Assembly (NCBI RefSeq): GCF_001074565.1
Contig: NZ_JUQX01000029.1
Span: 55,957-119,956, forward strand
DNA from: Streptococcus pseudopneumoniae
GTDB taxonomy: Bacteria; Bacillota; Bacilli; Lactobacillales; Streptococcaceae
DNA length: 64,000 bases
Reading direction: 5' to 3'
Positions 42,156 through 51,223 of this stretch are shown here, piece after piece. The translations under genes and the position numbers were made by a program. Numbering within the stretch: the first letter of the stretch is position 1; each line of letters starts with the position of its first letter. The notes below the pieces were generated by a model. It searched no databases and was not told the origin of the DNA. It was given only the letters and a program-made list of their open reading frames with translations.

Positions 42156-43439
42156 CTAGTCTTTATTTTCGTGTGGCAAAATCAAGTTTAAGATGATACC
42201 TGTCATAGCTGATAAGGCAGTACCTGAAAGGGTAACTGGTCCTACTTTGAGGATGGCTCCACCAAGTCCAAGTACGAGCATTGCACTAGCAATGATGAGG
42301 TTACGCATTTGACTAAAGTCAACACGCTCCTTGATCAAGACTTTCAAACCGTTGCTGGCGATAACTCCGTAGAGAAGGATAGACATCCCACCAAGTACAG
42401 CACTTGGGATTGTTGAGATAAGGGCAGTAAATTTACCAAGGAAGCTAAGAGCAATTGCGATAAAGGCAGCGTTACGGATAACGGAAACAGAAGCGATACG
42501 AGTCATCCCAATAACCCCTGTATTTTCGCCGTAAGTCGTATTAGCTGGTCCACCGAGGAAGGCAGATACAGATGTTGCGATACCGTCACCGAGAAGGGTA
42601 CGGTGAAGACCTGGTTCTTTCAGGAATTGACGCCCACAGATTTGACTTAGGACGGTATGGTCACCGATGTGCTCTGATATGGTCACGATAGCAATTGGCA
42701 AGATAGCGATTGTTTCAGGACCAAAGTAGAGGTTGTACTCTTTGAAGGCCCCGCCTGTACTAAATGGCAAGTAGAAACCAGGAATTTCAAACCAGTTTGC
42801 TTCTAAGACTGGAGTAAAGTCAACTAAACCAAGTGTCACTGCGAAGATGTACCCACCGATGATGGCAAAGAGGAAAGGAATAATACGAAGGAAGCCTTTT
42901 CCTTTTGTATTGATAAAGGCAGCGATCAAGAAAGTAACAACTGCTACAAGAGCGTTTTTCCAGTTACCGTCTGCCACAAGTCCAGCATTCGTTACAGCTG
43001 AGTTTGCCAGACCAAGACCGATAACGATAATCATGGGTCCGATGATGATTGGAGGCAAGAGTTTATCGATCCATTTTGTGCCTGCAAAACGAACACTTGC
43101 AGCCACAAGAACATAAACCAAACCAGTCAAGATAACCCCTGTTTGAGCAGCAGATACGTCACCACCCATTTCTTTCATAGCAAGAGACATTGCAGTGATG
43201 AAGGCAAAAGAAGAACCGAGATAGACTGGAACTTTAAAGCCAGTTGAAACCATATAAATCAGTGTTCCGACACCTGATGCAAAAAGAGCAACAGATACGG
43301 GCATTCCCAAAATTAGGGGAACGAGAATGGTTGCACCAAACATGGCAAAAACGTGCTGGAAGCTTAGAAGAATGCCTTTACCAGCTGAAGGACGTTGGTC
43401 AACGTCTAGTAACAAGTCAACAGTTGATTCCTGTTTCAT
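42156..43439 (-). CDS. pyrP: uracil permease
   Basis: This 427-residue nucleobase-cation symporter (NCS2/UraA) has 12 or more membrane segments. Signature parts are FQHVFAMFGATILVPLILG near the N-terminus and AFLGGPANTTYGENTGVIG in the second half, where UraA binds uracil. The start at 43439 gives MKQESTVDLLLD; the longer frame runs into the terminator hairpin of its leader. A PyrR attenuator precedes it, so uptake should fall when UMP is high. Confidence 0.95.
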   Translation of the reverse strand: MKQESTVDLLLDVDQRPSAGKGILLSFQHVFAMFGATILVPLILGMPVSVALFASGVGTLIYMVSTGFKVPVYLGSSFAFITAMSLAMKEMGGDVSAAQTGVILTGLVYVLVAASVRFAGTKWIDKLLPPIIIGPMIIVIGLGLANSAVTNAGLVADGNWKNALVAVVTFLIAAFINTKGKGFLRIIPFLFAIIGGYIFAVTLGLVDFTPVLEANWFEIPGFYLPFSTGGAFKEYNLYFGPETIAILPIAIVTISEHIGDHTVLSQICGRQFLKEPGLHRTLLGDGIATSVSAFLGGPANTTYGENTGVIGMTRIASVSVIRNAAFIAIALSFLGKFTALISTIPSAVLGGMSILLYGVIASNGLKVLIKERVDFSQMRNLIIASAMLVLGLGGAILKVGPVTLSGTALSAMTGIILNLILPHENKD

Positions 43440-43461
43440 AAAAACCTCACTTTTGGGCACC

Positions 43462-43605
43462 AAAAAAGAGCCCATTATTTTACAGCAATAGGCTCTCAGA
43501 GTAAGACTTCTTTAAAAAAGATTATTCCATTCTTAAAGAATTTCATATACTGTGTCTTTGTCACCTCACGGGATGACATTAAAAACCTTTGCTTAGGATA
43601 GTATA
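43462..43605 (-). promoter_or_regulatory. PyrR-responsive attenuator of pyrP
   Basis: On the minus strand the order is promoter (TTTACA 43628-43623, TATACT 43605-43600), then the PyrR-binding hairpin GTCATCCCGTGAGGTGAC (43577-43560), then a terminator (AGAGCCTATT/AATGGGCTCT, 43496-43467, followed by TTTTT). PyrR bound with UMP stabilises the first hairpin and favours termination. The same CCCGTGAGG core is in the pyrR leader at 50554-50562. Confidence 0.88.
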
Positions 43606-43616
43606 GCAGAAAAAAA

Positions 43617-43738
43617 TGATTTTGTAAATCATTTTTTCCCGAGCCTAGAAATGCGAGAGCGAGGTTGATTTTGTAAATCATTTTTTCCCGAGCCTAGAAA
43701 TGCGAGAGCGAAGTGAATTTTGTAAACATTTTTTTACT
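43617..43738. repeat. 49-bp tandem repeat, about 2.4 copies
   Basis: Units start at 43617 and 43666 with near-perfect identity. A third, truncated and diverged unit starts at about 43714. Each unit contains TTTTGTAAATCATTTTTT and CGAGCCTAGAAATGCGAGAG. It fills the space between the pyrP promoter and the rsmG stop. The pyrP -35 box lies within the first unit. Confidence 0.85.
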
Positions 43739-43745
43739 AAAAAAT

Positions 43746-44459
43746 TTAAAGCGGGCGTTTGTTTGGCATGCCAGCCTTACGTGGATATTTATTTGGGGTC
43801 TCTTTTTTCTTTTCTACCACAGTGATGTAACGTGGATCTCCATTTGGTAGGGCGTAGCTGAGGTTGTTTTCGACCTTGCTAAAAAGGAGATTGAGAGCAT
43901 TCTTGGATTCTAGCAATTCCTCGGGGGCATTGCTGGCCTTGAGCGCCAGTAGTTTTCCACCAACTTTAAGGTAGGCAATGGTCAGTTCAGATAAGACTTG
44001 CATACGGGCAACAGCACGAGCTGTCACCATATCAAACTGAGCACGGAAGTTCTTGTCTTGGGCAAAGTCTTCTGCACGACCATGGTAGAAGTGAACTCCG
44101 TCCAAATTCAGCTCCTGAGCCAGTAGTTGGAGGAAGTTGATGCGCTTGTTTAGCGAATCAATGATGGTCACATCAAGTTGAGGATAGAGGATTTTCATGG
44201 GAAGACTAGGAAATCCTGCCCCCGCTCCAATATCAAGAAGTTTGATATTCTCATTTTGGATCAAGCCTTGTAGGATGGGTGCAATCGAATCGTAAAAGTG
44301 TTTGAGGTAGACTTCCTCTTTGTCTGTAATAGCGGTCAGGTTAATCTTTTCATTCCACTCGACCAAGAGTTCAAAATAGCGTTCAAATTGGTTCTTTTGC
44401 TGGTCAGAAAGTGGAAGATTTTGCTCAGCTAGTAGGCTGTAAAATGTTTCTGGTTTCAT
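43746..44459 (-). CDS. rsmG: 16S rRNA m7G527 methyltransferase RsmG
   Basis: This 237-residue SAM-dependent enzyme modifies G527 of 16S rRNA. It has the RsmG pattern: [19 protein letters not shown], the SAM loop [17 protein letters not shown] near residue 70, and [15 protein letters not shown]. Loss of this protein gives low-level streptomycin resistance in bacteria. I start at [10 protein letters not shown] (44459), the family start; the extra eight codons overlap the promoter. Confidence 0.95.
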   Translation of the reverse strand: MKPETFYSLLAEQNLPLSDQQKNQFERYFELLVEWNEKINLTAITDKEEVYLKHFYDSIAPILQGLIQNENIKLLDIGAGAGFPSLPMKILYPQLDVTIIDSLNKRINFLQLLAQELNLDGVHFYHGRAEDFAQDKNFRAQFDMVTARAVARMQVLSELTIAYLKVGGKLLALKASNAPEELLESKNALNLLFSKVENNLSYALPNGDPRYITVVEKKKETPNKYPRKAGMPNKRPL

Positions 44460-44552
44460 AGTTGTTTCCTTCTCTAGTATCATCTTATTTTACCATATTC
44501 ATTAAAATTTTGATATACTAGTAGTAATCTAAAAGCAGAAAGGAATAAGATT

Positions 44553-45113
44553 ATGACTTGGATTATTCTTGGAGTTTTGGCTCTGATTGTTATTTTTGTG
44601 ATTGTTAGCTATAACGGTTTGGTTAAAAATCGTATGCAGACCAAGGAGGCTTGGAGCCAGATCGATGTTCAGTTGAAGCGTCGTAATGATCTCCTCCCTA
44701 ACTTGATTGAAACAGTCAAAGGCTATGCCAAATATGAAGGTTCTACCTTGGAAAAAGTGACAGAACTTCGTAGACAAGTAGCCGCAGCAACTTCGCCAGC
44801 TGAAGCGATGAAGGCCAGTGATGCCCTTACCCGCCAGATTTCTGGTATCTTTGCAGTAGCAGAGAATTACCCAGACTTGAAAGCTAGCGCAAACTTTATC
44901 AAATTACAAGAAGAGTTGACCAATACAGAAAATAAAATTTCCTACTCACGCCAACTCTACAACAGTGTTGTCAGCAACTACAATGTAAAACTTGAAAGTT
45001 TCCCAAGCAACATCATCGCGGGCCTATTTGGCTTTAAAGCTGCAGACTTCCTTCAAACACCTGAAGAGGAAAAGGCAGTTCCTAAAGTTGACTTTAGCGG
45101 TTTAGGTGACTAA
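44553..45113 (+). CDS. lemA: LemA family membrane protein
   Basis: This 186-residue protein has an N-terminal membrane helix (residues about 2-22) and the LemA helical bundle ([40 protein letters not shown]). The C-terminus is [21 protein letters not shown]. It is nearly always paired with HtpX in streptococci, as here (one base gap). The promoter TATACT at 44512-44517 diverges from rsmG. The precise role is unknown. Confidence 0.93.
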   Translation: MTWIILGVLALIVIFVIVSYNGLVKNRMQTKEAWSQIDVQLKRRNDLLPNLIETVKGYAKYEGSTLEKVTELRRQVAAATSPAEAMKASDALTRQISGIFAVAENYPDLKASANFIKLQEELTNTENKISYSRQLYNSVVSNYNVKLESFPSNIIAGLFGFKAADFLQTPEEEKAVPKVDFSGLGD

Positions 45114-45114
45114 G

Positions 45115-46014
45115 ATGTTGTTTGATCAAATTACGAGCAATAAACGAAAAACGTGGATTTTGTTGCTGGTTTTCTTCCTACTCTTGGCCTTGGTTGGTTA
45201 TGCAGTTGGCTATCTCTTCATGCGATCAGGTCTTGGGGGCATGATCATAGCCCTAATCATCGGTCTTATCTACGCTCTGACCATGATCTTTCAATCAACG
45301 GAGATTGTCATGTCTATGAATGGAGCGCGTGAGGTTGATGAACAAACGGCGCCAGACCTCTACCATGTTGTGGAAGATATGGCCATGGTCGCTCAGATCC
45401 CCATGCCACGTGTTTTCATCATTGAGGATTCTTCTTTAAATGCCTTTGCAACAGGTTCTAATCCGCAGAATGCGGCAGTTGCGGCCACTTCGGGTCTTCT
45501 GGCTATCATGAATCGTGAGGAGCTAGAAGCGGTCATGGGTCATGAAGTCAGTCACATTCGGAACTACGATATCCGCATTTCGACCATTGCTGTTGCCCTT
45601 GCTAGCGCCATTACACTGCTATCTAGTATGGCTGGTCGGATGATGTGGTGGGGTGGCGAAGGACGCAGACGAAGTGATAATGATCGTGATGGAAATGGTC
45701 TAGAGATTATCATGCTTGTCATCTCTCTCCTAGCAATTGTTTTGGCTCCCGTGGCAGCAACCTTGGTACAACTAGCTATCTCTCGTCAGCGAGAATTTCT
45801 AGCGGATGCATCCAGTGTGGAGCTGACCCGCAATCCTCAAGGGATGATCAATGCCTTGCGCAAGTTGGACAATAGCGAGCCAATGCATCACCATGTCGAT
45901 GATGCCAGTAGCGCTCTGTACATCAATGATCCTAAGAAAGGTGGGGGACTTCAAAAACTCTTTTATACCCACCCACCTATCTCAGAACGGATTGAACGCT
46001 TGAAACAGATGTAA
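45115..46014 (+). CDS. htpX: HtpX membrane zinc protease
   Basis: The product has 299 residues. Two N-terminal and two later membrane helices surround the M48 catalytic site HEVSHIRN (about residue 143), with the downstream Glu in [14 protein letters not shown]. It removes damaged membrane proteins. I choose ATG 45115, giving [14 protein letters not shown] as in pneumococcal HtpX. A truncated copy of its 3' end lies at 46814-46904. Confidence 0.94.
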   Translation: MLFDQITSNKRKTWILLLVFFLLLALVGYAVGYLFMRSGLGGMIIALIIGLIYALTMIFQSTEIVMSMNGAREVDEQTAPDLYHVVEDMAMVAQIPMPRVFIIEDSSLNAFATGSNPQNAAVAATSGLLAIMNREELEAVMGHEVSHIRNYDIRISTIAVALASAITLLSSMAGRMMWWGGEGRRRSDNDRDGNGLEIIMLVISLLAIVLAPVAATLVQLAISRQREFLADASSVELTRNPQGMINALRKLDNSEPMHHHVDDASSALYINDPKKGGGLQKLFYTHPPISERIERLKQM

Positions 46015-46016
46015 AC

Positions 46017-46049
46017 AAAATCCAGAGAAGTTTCTCTGGATTTTTGCTT
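46017..46049 (+). terminator. htpX terminator
   Basis: AAATCCAGAGAA and TTCTCTGGATTT pair around GTT or similar, followed by TTGC. A diverged duplicate lies at 46868-46904. Confidence 0.85.
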
Positions 46050-46126
46050 TTAGCATCTCACTTTTAACTTGTCATCTCACAGAAAAATAGTATAATATAT
46101 GTAATTCTATATAATTGAGGTGAATG

Positions 46127-46723
46127 ATGTATAAGCGCTGGATGACGTTTTTCTTGATTTTGATTTTTATGCCGATTCATTTGAGTATAGCAGAGAAAAT
46201 CATGCGAAATAATTCATTAACGCTATCCATCCTTTTTACCCTTGTTGAACTTGCAATATTTTTATATGTAGGAAAAAAGTATGACTTGTTTCACATTCGG
46301 AAAATCCACCTAAAAGATATTTTTAAATGTTTTCTTTCATACGCCTTGCTTTTCTTATTTTATATTTTGGTCAATTTTTTAGGCCCTACCCAATCAGACA
46401 CAACTCAAGCTGTGCAAAGTTTTTCACTTTCATGGTCTGTACTTTTTGTGGATCTCTGTGTTTTGGCACCTGTCACGGAAGAAATCTTTATGCGAGGTAT
46501 GTTACAGGGGATAGTATTTAAGAATACATATTTTGGCTTGTTTGCCACATCGCTTCTTTTTGCTTATCTGCATGGTCCCTATACTATTCCTAGCTTTATC
46601 AGCTATGTAGGTATGGGATTTGCATTTGGGATAAGGTATAAGACTTCTGAAAACCTATGGAATTCCATTCTTTTGCATGTCCTCAATAATCTGGTTGCAT
46701 TTTGCTTTTTGTATATGAGATAA
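46127..46723 (+). CDS. CPBP-family intramembrane protease, inserted gene
   Basis: This 198-residue hydrophobic protein has about six membrane helices and CPBP motifs EEIFMRGMLQG (motif 1), FAYLHGPYT (motif 2) and LLHVLNNLV (motif 3). The TATAAT box at 46091-46096 and GAGGTGA site favour the second ATG at 46127 over 46124. It lies between htpX and a duplicated fragment of htpX's 3' end and is AT-rich compared with its neighbours, so it was probably gained later. A bacteriocin-immunity role is common in this family but is not shown here. Confidence 0.83.
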   Translation: MYKRWMTFFLILIFMPIHLSIAEKIMRNNSLTLSILFTLVELAIFLYVGKKYDLFHIRKIHLKDIFKCFLSYALLFLFYILVNFLGPTQSDTTQAVQSFSLSWSVLFVDLCVLAPVTEEIFMRGMLQGIVFKNTYFGLFATSLLFAYLHGPYTIPSFISYVGMGFAFGIRYKTSENLWNSILLHVLNNLVAFCFLYMR

Positions 46724-46813
46724 TGATGCATTAGAATGCTTTGAGCTGTAAAATAGTAAAAAATGATTTCTAGCTTATACAATTGAAACAAAAGTCAGAC
46801 CATGATCTGTCAG

Positions 46814-46904
46814 ATCGATGATACTAGTAGCGCTCTGTACATCAATGATCCTAAGAAAGACGTATGTAAAAAAATCCAGAGAAATCTCTCTGGATTTTTG
46901 CTAT
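46814..46904 (+). pseudogene. htpX 3'-end remnant with duplicated terminator
   Basis: Bases 46814-46858 differ from htpX 45896-45940 at only two or three positions and still encode [14 protein letters not shown]. The final 25 or so codons are missing. The copy then resumes with the htpX terminator (ATCCAGAGAAATCTCTCTGGATTTTTGC). No start codon or ribosome binding site suggests expression. The hairpin now also ends the leftward ABC-F gene. Confidence 0.85.
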
Positions 46905-46913
46905 GTTCAAAAA

Positions 46914-48440
46914 TTATAAATCTTGTAAATCAACAACTTCCAAATCCTCTTCTCTCAAACGATAGAGGCTGGTACAGACCTCTTTTAAGAAGCGTCTGTC
47001 ATGCGAAACAGTGATCAGACCGCCGGGATAAGAGGCAAAGAGTTTTCTGATTTCGGGTTGAGAAGTGGGTGAAAAGTTTCGTGTGGGCTCATCCAGAAGG
47101 AGAAAGTTTGGTTTGCACAGTACTAAATCCAATAGAAGGAGTTTACCTTGTTGCCCACCAGATAGGGAGCGGATTTGATGGTGCATCTCTGGATAGCTGA
47201 AATTGAGACTGGCTAGGTGAGATTGGATTTTCTGTAGTTCCTCTTTTTCTCCAGTTTGGCTGAGATAGGCTACTGGTGACATCTCCAATTGCAGTTTTTT
47301 ATGGTAATCTTGTGGCATAAAACCAAGCGAAATCTCTCTTTTGACGCTGAGCAGTTGTTGCAACTTGGCTAACAGAGTTGATTTCCCAGCACCATTTGGC
47401 CCGATGATACCGATTTTATCTTGGCCACGGATCGTTAGTCGTAACTCCTGAGCTAAAATGCGTTCGTCGATAGACAACTTTTCCTTTTCCAGTCGAATTA
47501 AGACTTTAGAAGCCGGTAATGGTTGGATGTCTGAAAAGAAAAGTTGGATTTGTTCCTCTTCAAGTGGCTTTTGGGTCATGGACTGAGCTTCCTTTTCAAA
47601 GCGTTTTTCTTGAGAGAGAACAGTTTTCATCTTTTTAGCCAATAGGCGACCAGCAGTATTGTCTTTGGTAGCTCGAAGTGCAGTTTCTACATTTTGCTTA
47701 ACTCGGCGATGTTTTTCCATGGTTTTATCATAGGCTCTCTGGTCGTTAGCAGCTTGCTGGCTTTGTCTGGCAAAATTAGCCTTTCTCTGCTCACTATAGC
47801 GATCATAGTCTAAATGCTCGACTAGCGTTTCCGCTTCTTTCCGATGCTTGACCAGTCGCAAGTGGACAATAGTATCTGCCGTTTGAGAAAGAAAGTCTTC
47901 ATCATGGGAAATGAAAATAACAGTTTGCCTAATCTTTCGAATCTGCCTTTTTAGCCAATCAACCGTCTCAAGGTCTAGGTCATTTGAAGGTTCATCTAAA
48001 AATAGAATCTCAAAAGGTTTGGCTAACTCGTGGATGAGCTGAATTTTCAAAGCTTCGCCCCCTGATAGACTGCCAATCTCTTGGTCGCTAGCAAAACGGT
48101 CGCTATCAAAGTGCAATTCCTCCGCCAAACGATAAAGAATACTGTAGTCTAATTCAGCAGAGTCCAAAAAGAAGTAGTCGTGTAGAGTCCTATTTTTCAG
48201 GAACTCGGGGAGTTTTTGAGGAATGTAGGCCAGTGATTGAAGGTCAGACTGGATGTCGCCCTTGATAGTAAAATCAGATAATGCTTCCCCCGTTAAAGCT
48301 CGTAGTAAAGTCGATTTACCATTTCCTTCTTCACCAATAATAGCAACTTTTTCTCCGTCTTGGATGGTCATGGTTAGGTCAGATACAAGGTCCCGCAAAT
48401 CTTTGTTTTGAGTGATGGTTAGATGATTGATTTTTATCAT
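46914..48440 (-). CDS. ABC-F family ATPase, probable ribosome-protection/drug-responsive type
   Basis: This 508-residue soluble protein has two ABC domains and no membrane part. Domain 1: P-loop GEEGNGKSTLLRA, signature LSGGEALKIQL, Walker B ILFLDEPSNDLDLE. A charged linker of about 80 residues (QRKANFARQSQQAANDQRAY) follows. Domain 2: P-loop GPNGAGKSTLLAK, signature SLSGGQQGKLLLL and an altered Walker B end, LLDEPTRNFSPTSQ. ABC-F proteins act on the ribosome. The leader carries a uORF attenuator typical of antibiotic-inducible members. The start at 48440 has AAAGGGCA upstream. Confidence 0.85.
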   Translation of the reverse strand: MIKINHLTITQNKDLRDLVSDLTMTIQDGEKVAIIGEEGNGKSTLLRALTGEALSDFTIKGDIQSDLQSLAYIPQKLPEFLKNRTLHDYFFLDSAELDYSILYRLAEELHFDSDRFASDQEIGSLSGGEALKIQLIHELAKPFEILFLDEPSNDLDLETVDWLKRQIRKIRQTVIFISHDEDFLSQTADTIVHLRLVKHRKEAETLVEHLDYDRYSEQRKANFARQSQQAANDQRAYDKTMEKHRRVKQNVETALRATKDNTAGRLLAKKMKTVLSQEKRFEKEAQSMTQKPLEEEQIQLFFSDIQPLPASKVLIRLEKEKLSIDERILAQELRLTIRGQDKIGIIGPNGAGKSTLLAKLQQLLSVKREISLGFMPQDYHKKLQLEMSPVAYLSQTGEKEELQKIQSHLASLNFSYPEMHHQIRSLSGGQQGKLLLLDLVLCKPNFLLLDEPTRNFSPTSQPEIRKLFASYPGGLITVSHDRRFLKEVCTSLYRLREEDLEVVDLQDL

Positions 48441-48475
48441 ATTGTTGCCCTTTCTAGAATGTCCATAGTGCATAA

Positions 48476-48744
48476 CAAAAAGCTCTACTTTATCTAGTAG
48501 AGCCCAAAGTCACTGTCAAAACTCTATTATCCTATTTGAAAAACTCGTCAAACTAGCTTGGAGCTGCCTAACCCAACCCAAGAGGAGCATAGCTTTCTAG
48601 TTTTTTAATTTTCAATGGGGACAAGATACTAGAAAATCTAGTATGAAAAGAGCACACAAAAAGAGACAAAAACAAGATCTACTAAATAAAGTTCTTTATT
48701 TGATAGATTAGTTGTTCATGTCTCCCATACCTCCGAGTATTAGT
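48476..48744 (-). promoter_or_regulatory. ribosome-mediated attenuator of the ABC-F gene
   Basis: Reading leftward: a short uORF, hairpin A (48709-48675; AAATAAAG/CTTTATTT core plus outer pairs), hairpin B (48644-48626; perfect ATACTAGA/TCTAGTAT), and terminator C (48503-48482; perfect GCTCTACT/AGTAGAGC, then TTTTT) 36 bases before the gene. The 3' arm of A (48691-48678) can pair with 14 bases at 48501-48488, 13 Watson-Crick and one G-U, which would destroy C. A ribosome held on the uORF would cover the 5' arm of A and free that strand. Confidence 0.82.
48708..48728 (-). CDS. attenuator leader peptide (uORF)
   Basis: ATG GGA GAC ATG AAC AAC TAA encodes MGDMNN, or MNN if the second ATG is used. 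A GGAGG site (48734-48730) lies one base before the first ATG and ten before the second, so MNN is the likelier product. The stop codon overlaps the start of hairpin A. The arrangement fits drug-induced stalling; the peptide itself need have no function. Confidence 0.6.
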   Translation of the reverse strand: MGDMNN

Positions 48745-48750
48745 ACCTCT

Positions 48751-48779
48751 ATCCTATACCTTTCAGGAAATTTTGTCAA
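48751..48779 (-). promoter_or_regulatory. promoter of the ABC-F leader
   Basis: On the minus strand TTGACA (48779-48774), 17 bases, TAGGAT (48756-48751). Transcription should start near 48744, giving a leader of about 300 bases. Confidence 0.8.
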
Positions 48780-48802
48780 TAGAAAACAAGTAATTTCAAG
48801 CT

Positions 48803-49132
48803 CTAAAAACCAAAAACAGATCCATAGAGAGTCAGTACGTGTTTGACGTGCTCGTAATGGAACTTGTCATAGTTTCGCCAAGCAGTACGAGCTTGATCGT
48901 TTAGTTTTAGGCTCCCTAATCCAATCAGAAGACTTGTGCGTTGGTAAAATTTCTCAAGGTCGATTAAGATACTATTGTCAAGCTTTTCCGCTTTTTTAAG
49001 TTCCTTGAGAGTGCTGTTCAGCAGTTCTTGTAGACGGAAATCATCGGCTGTACCTTGTTTGCAGCTTTGGTAGCTTTTATTTAACTCGGATAGGAGTTGG
49101 TAAGCTTGGTTGATGAGTGCTTTGTCTTCCAT
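48803..49132 (-). CDS. putative bacteriocin immunity protein (enterocin-A-immunity-like)
   Basis: This 109-residue protein has a four-helix layout, no membrane segment and a C-terminus of YGSVFGF. Length, helical pattern and the final aromatic-Gly motif resemble PF08951 immunity proteins that guard against class II bacteriocins at the mannose PTS. No bacteriocin gene is adjacent. It reads leftward, upstream of the ABC-F promoter, with its own GAGGATG site. The assignment is by general resemblance. Confidence 0.5.
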   Translation of the reverse strand: MEDKALINQAYQLLSELNKSYQSCKQGTADDFRLQELLNSTLKELKKAEKLDNSILIDLEKFYQRTSLLIGLGSLKLNDQARTAWRNYDKFHYEHVKHVLTLYGSVFGF

Positions 49133-49300
49133 ATGAGCATCCTCCTTGCTCTGATGTATTCTTGCCTATAGTATAGCACTAAACAGAAAATATGTCATAG
49201 TAAATATGTTAAAAAATGAGATTTTAATATCAAGGTTTATAAGGATGACTTGTAGCCTTTTCATGGTATAATCAAGTGAGTACATCTTTATGGAGGAAAT

Positions 49301-49843
49301 ATGAAGTTAAATATTCAAGAAATTCGTAAGCAGCCTGAAGGTCTACACTTTGAACAAGCTTTAGACCTGGCAGCAGACTTGCGTAAACGAAATCAAGAAA
49401 TTTTAGATGTCAAAGATATCCTTGCGGTAGGGAAGGTCCAATACGAAGGCCGCATGTATTTCTTAGATTATCAACTATCTTACACCATTATCCTTGCTTC
49501 CAGTCGCAGTATGGAGCCAGTTGAATTGGAAGAGTCTTATCCAGTGACAGAGGTTTTCATGGAAGGCGCAACCAACCAACTAGATCAGGAAGTTTTAGAT
49601 GATGATTTGGTCCTTCCTATCGAAAATGGTGAAATTGATTTGGCTGAAAGTGTGTCAGATAATATCTTGCTCAATATCCCAATCAAAGTCTTGACGGCTG
49701 AAGAGGAAGCTGGTCAAGGATTTGTTTCAGGTAATGACTGGCAAATCATGACAGAGGAGGAGTACCAAGCTCAACAAGCAGTCAAGAAAGAAGAAAACAG
49801 TCCATTTGCTGGCTTGCAAGGACTATTTGACGGAGACGAATAA
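49301..49843 (+). CDS. yceD: YceD/DUF177 family protein
   Basis: This 180-residue acidic protein includes VGKVQYEGRMYFLDYQLSYT and DLAESVSDNILLNIPIKVLT, as in DUF177/YceD. In many bacteria this gene sits before rpmF and plays a part in 23S rRNA accumulation. Here rpmF is absent and nth follows with a one-base overlap. A TATAAT box at 49265-49270 and GGAGGA precede the ATG. Confidence 0.85.
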   Translation: MKLNIQEIRKQPEGLHFEQALDLAADLRKRNQEILDVKDILAVGKVQYEGRMYFLDYQLSYTIILASSRSMEPVELEESYPVTEVFMEGATNQLDQEVLDDDLVLPIENGEIDLAESVSDNILLNIPIKVLTAEEEAGQGFVSGNDWQIMTEEEYQAQQAVKKEENSPFAGLQGLFDGDE

Positions 49844-50472
49844 TGGTCTTGTCAAAAAAACGAGCACGAAAAGTGCTAGAAGAAATCATAGCTCTCTTCC
49901 CAGATGCCAAGCCCAGCCTTGATTTTACCAATCATTTTGAACTACTGGTTGCGGTCATGTTGTCAGCCCAGACGACAGATGCTGCAGTCAACAAGGCTAC
50001 ACCGGGTCTCTTTGCTGCTTTTCCAACGCCTCAAGCCATGTCTGTCGCAACTGAAAGTGAAATTGCTTCGCACATTTCTCGCTTGGGACTTTATCGCAAT
50101 AAAGCCAAGTTTTTAAAAAAATGTGCCCAGCAGCTCTTGGAAGATTTTGACGGGCAAGTACCTCAGACTCGCGAGGAATTAGAAAGCCTAGCAGGTGTTG
50201 GTCGCAAAACAGCAAATGTCGTCATGAGTGTTGGCTTTGGAATTCCAGCCTTTGCAGTGGACACTCATGTTGAGCGTATCTGCAAGCACCATGATATTGT
50301 CAAAAAATCGGCTACACCCCTCGAAGTAGAAAAACGTGTCATGGACATTCTGCCACCAGAGAAATGGTTGGCAGCCCACCAAGCCATGATTTACTTTGGA
50401 CGGGCTATCTGTCATCCAAAAAATCCAGAATGCGATCACTATCCTCAATTATATGATTTTAGTTCGTTATAA
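49843..50472 (+). CDS. nth: endonuclease III homologue lacking the iron-sulfur cluster
   Basis: This 209-residue HhH-GPD base-excision glycosylase/AP lyase has the helix-hairpin-helix LESLAGVGRKTANVVMSVGF, which supplies the catalytic Lys, and the essential Asp in FAVDTHVERI. Standard Nth ends with four Cys that bind a 4Fe-4S cluster. Here only two remain (ICHPKNPECDHYPQ) and the rest is replaced by DHYPQLYDF. The protein must fold without the cluster, which would suit a peroxide-producing organism. Confidence 0.92.
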   Translation: MVLSKKRARKVLEEIIALFPDAKPSLDFTNHFELLVAVMLSAQTTDAAVNKATPGLFAAFPTPQAMSVATESEIASHISRLGLYRNKAKFLKKCAQQLLEDFDGQVPQTREELESLAGVGRKTANVVMSVGFGIPAFAVDTHVERICKHHDIVKKSATPLEVEKRVMDILPPEKWLAAHQAMIYFGRAICHPKNPECDHYPQLYDFSSL

Positions 50473-50495
50473 GTAAAAATAATGAATGTTTTTAC

Positions 50496-51203
<708 letters not shown>

Positions 51204-51223
51204 ATAGCAAAAAGGAGTTAACC

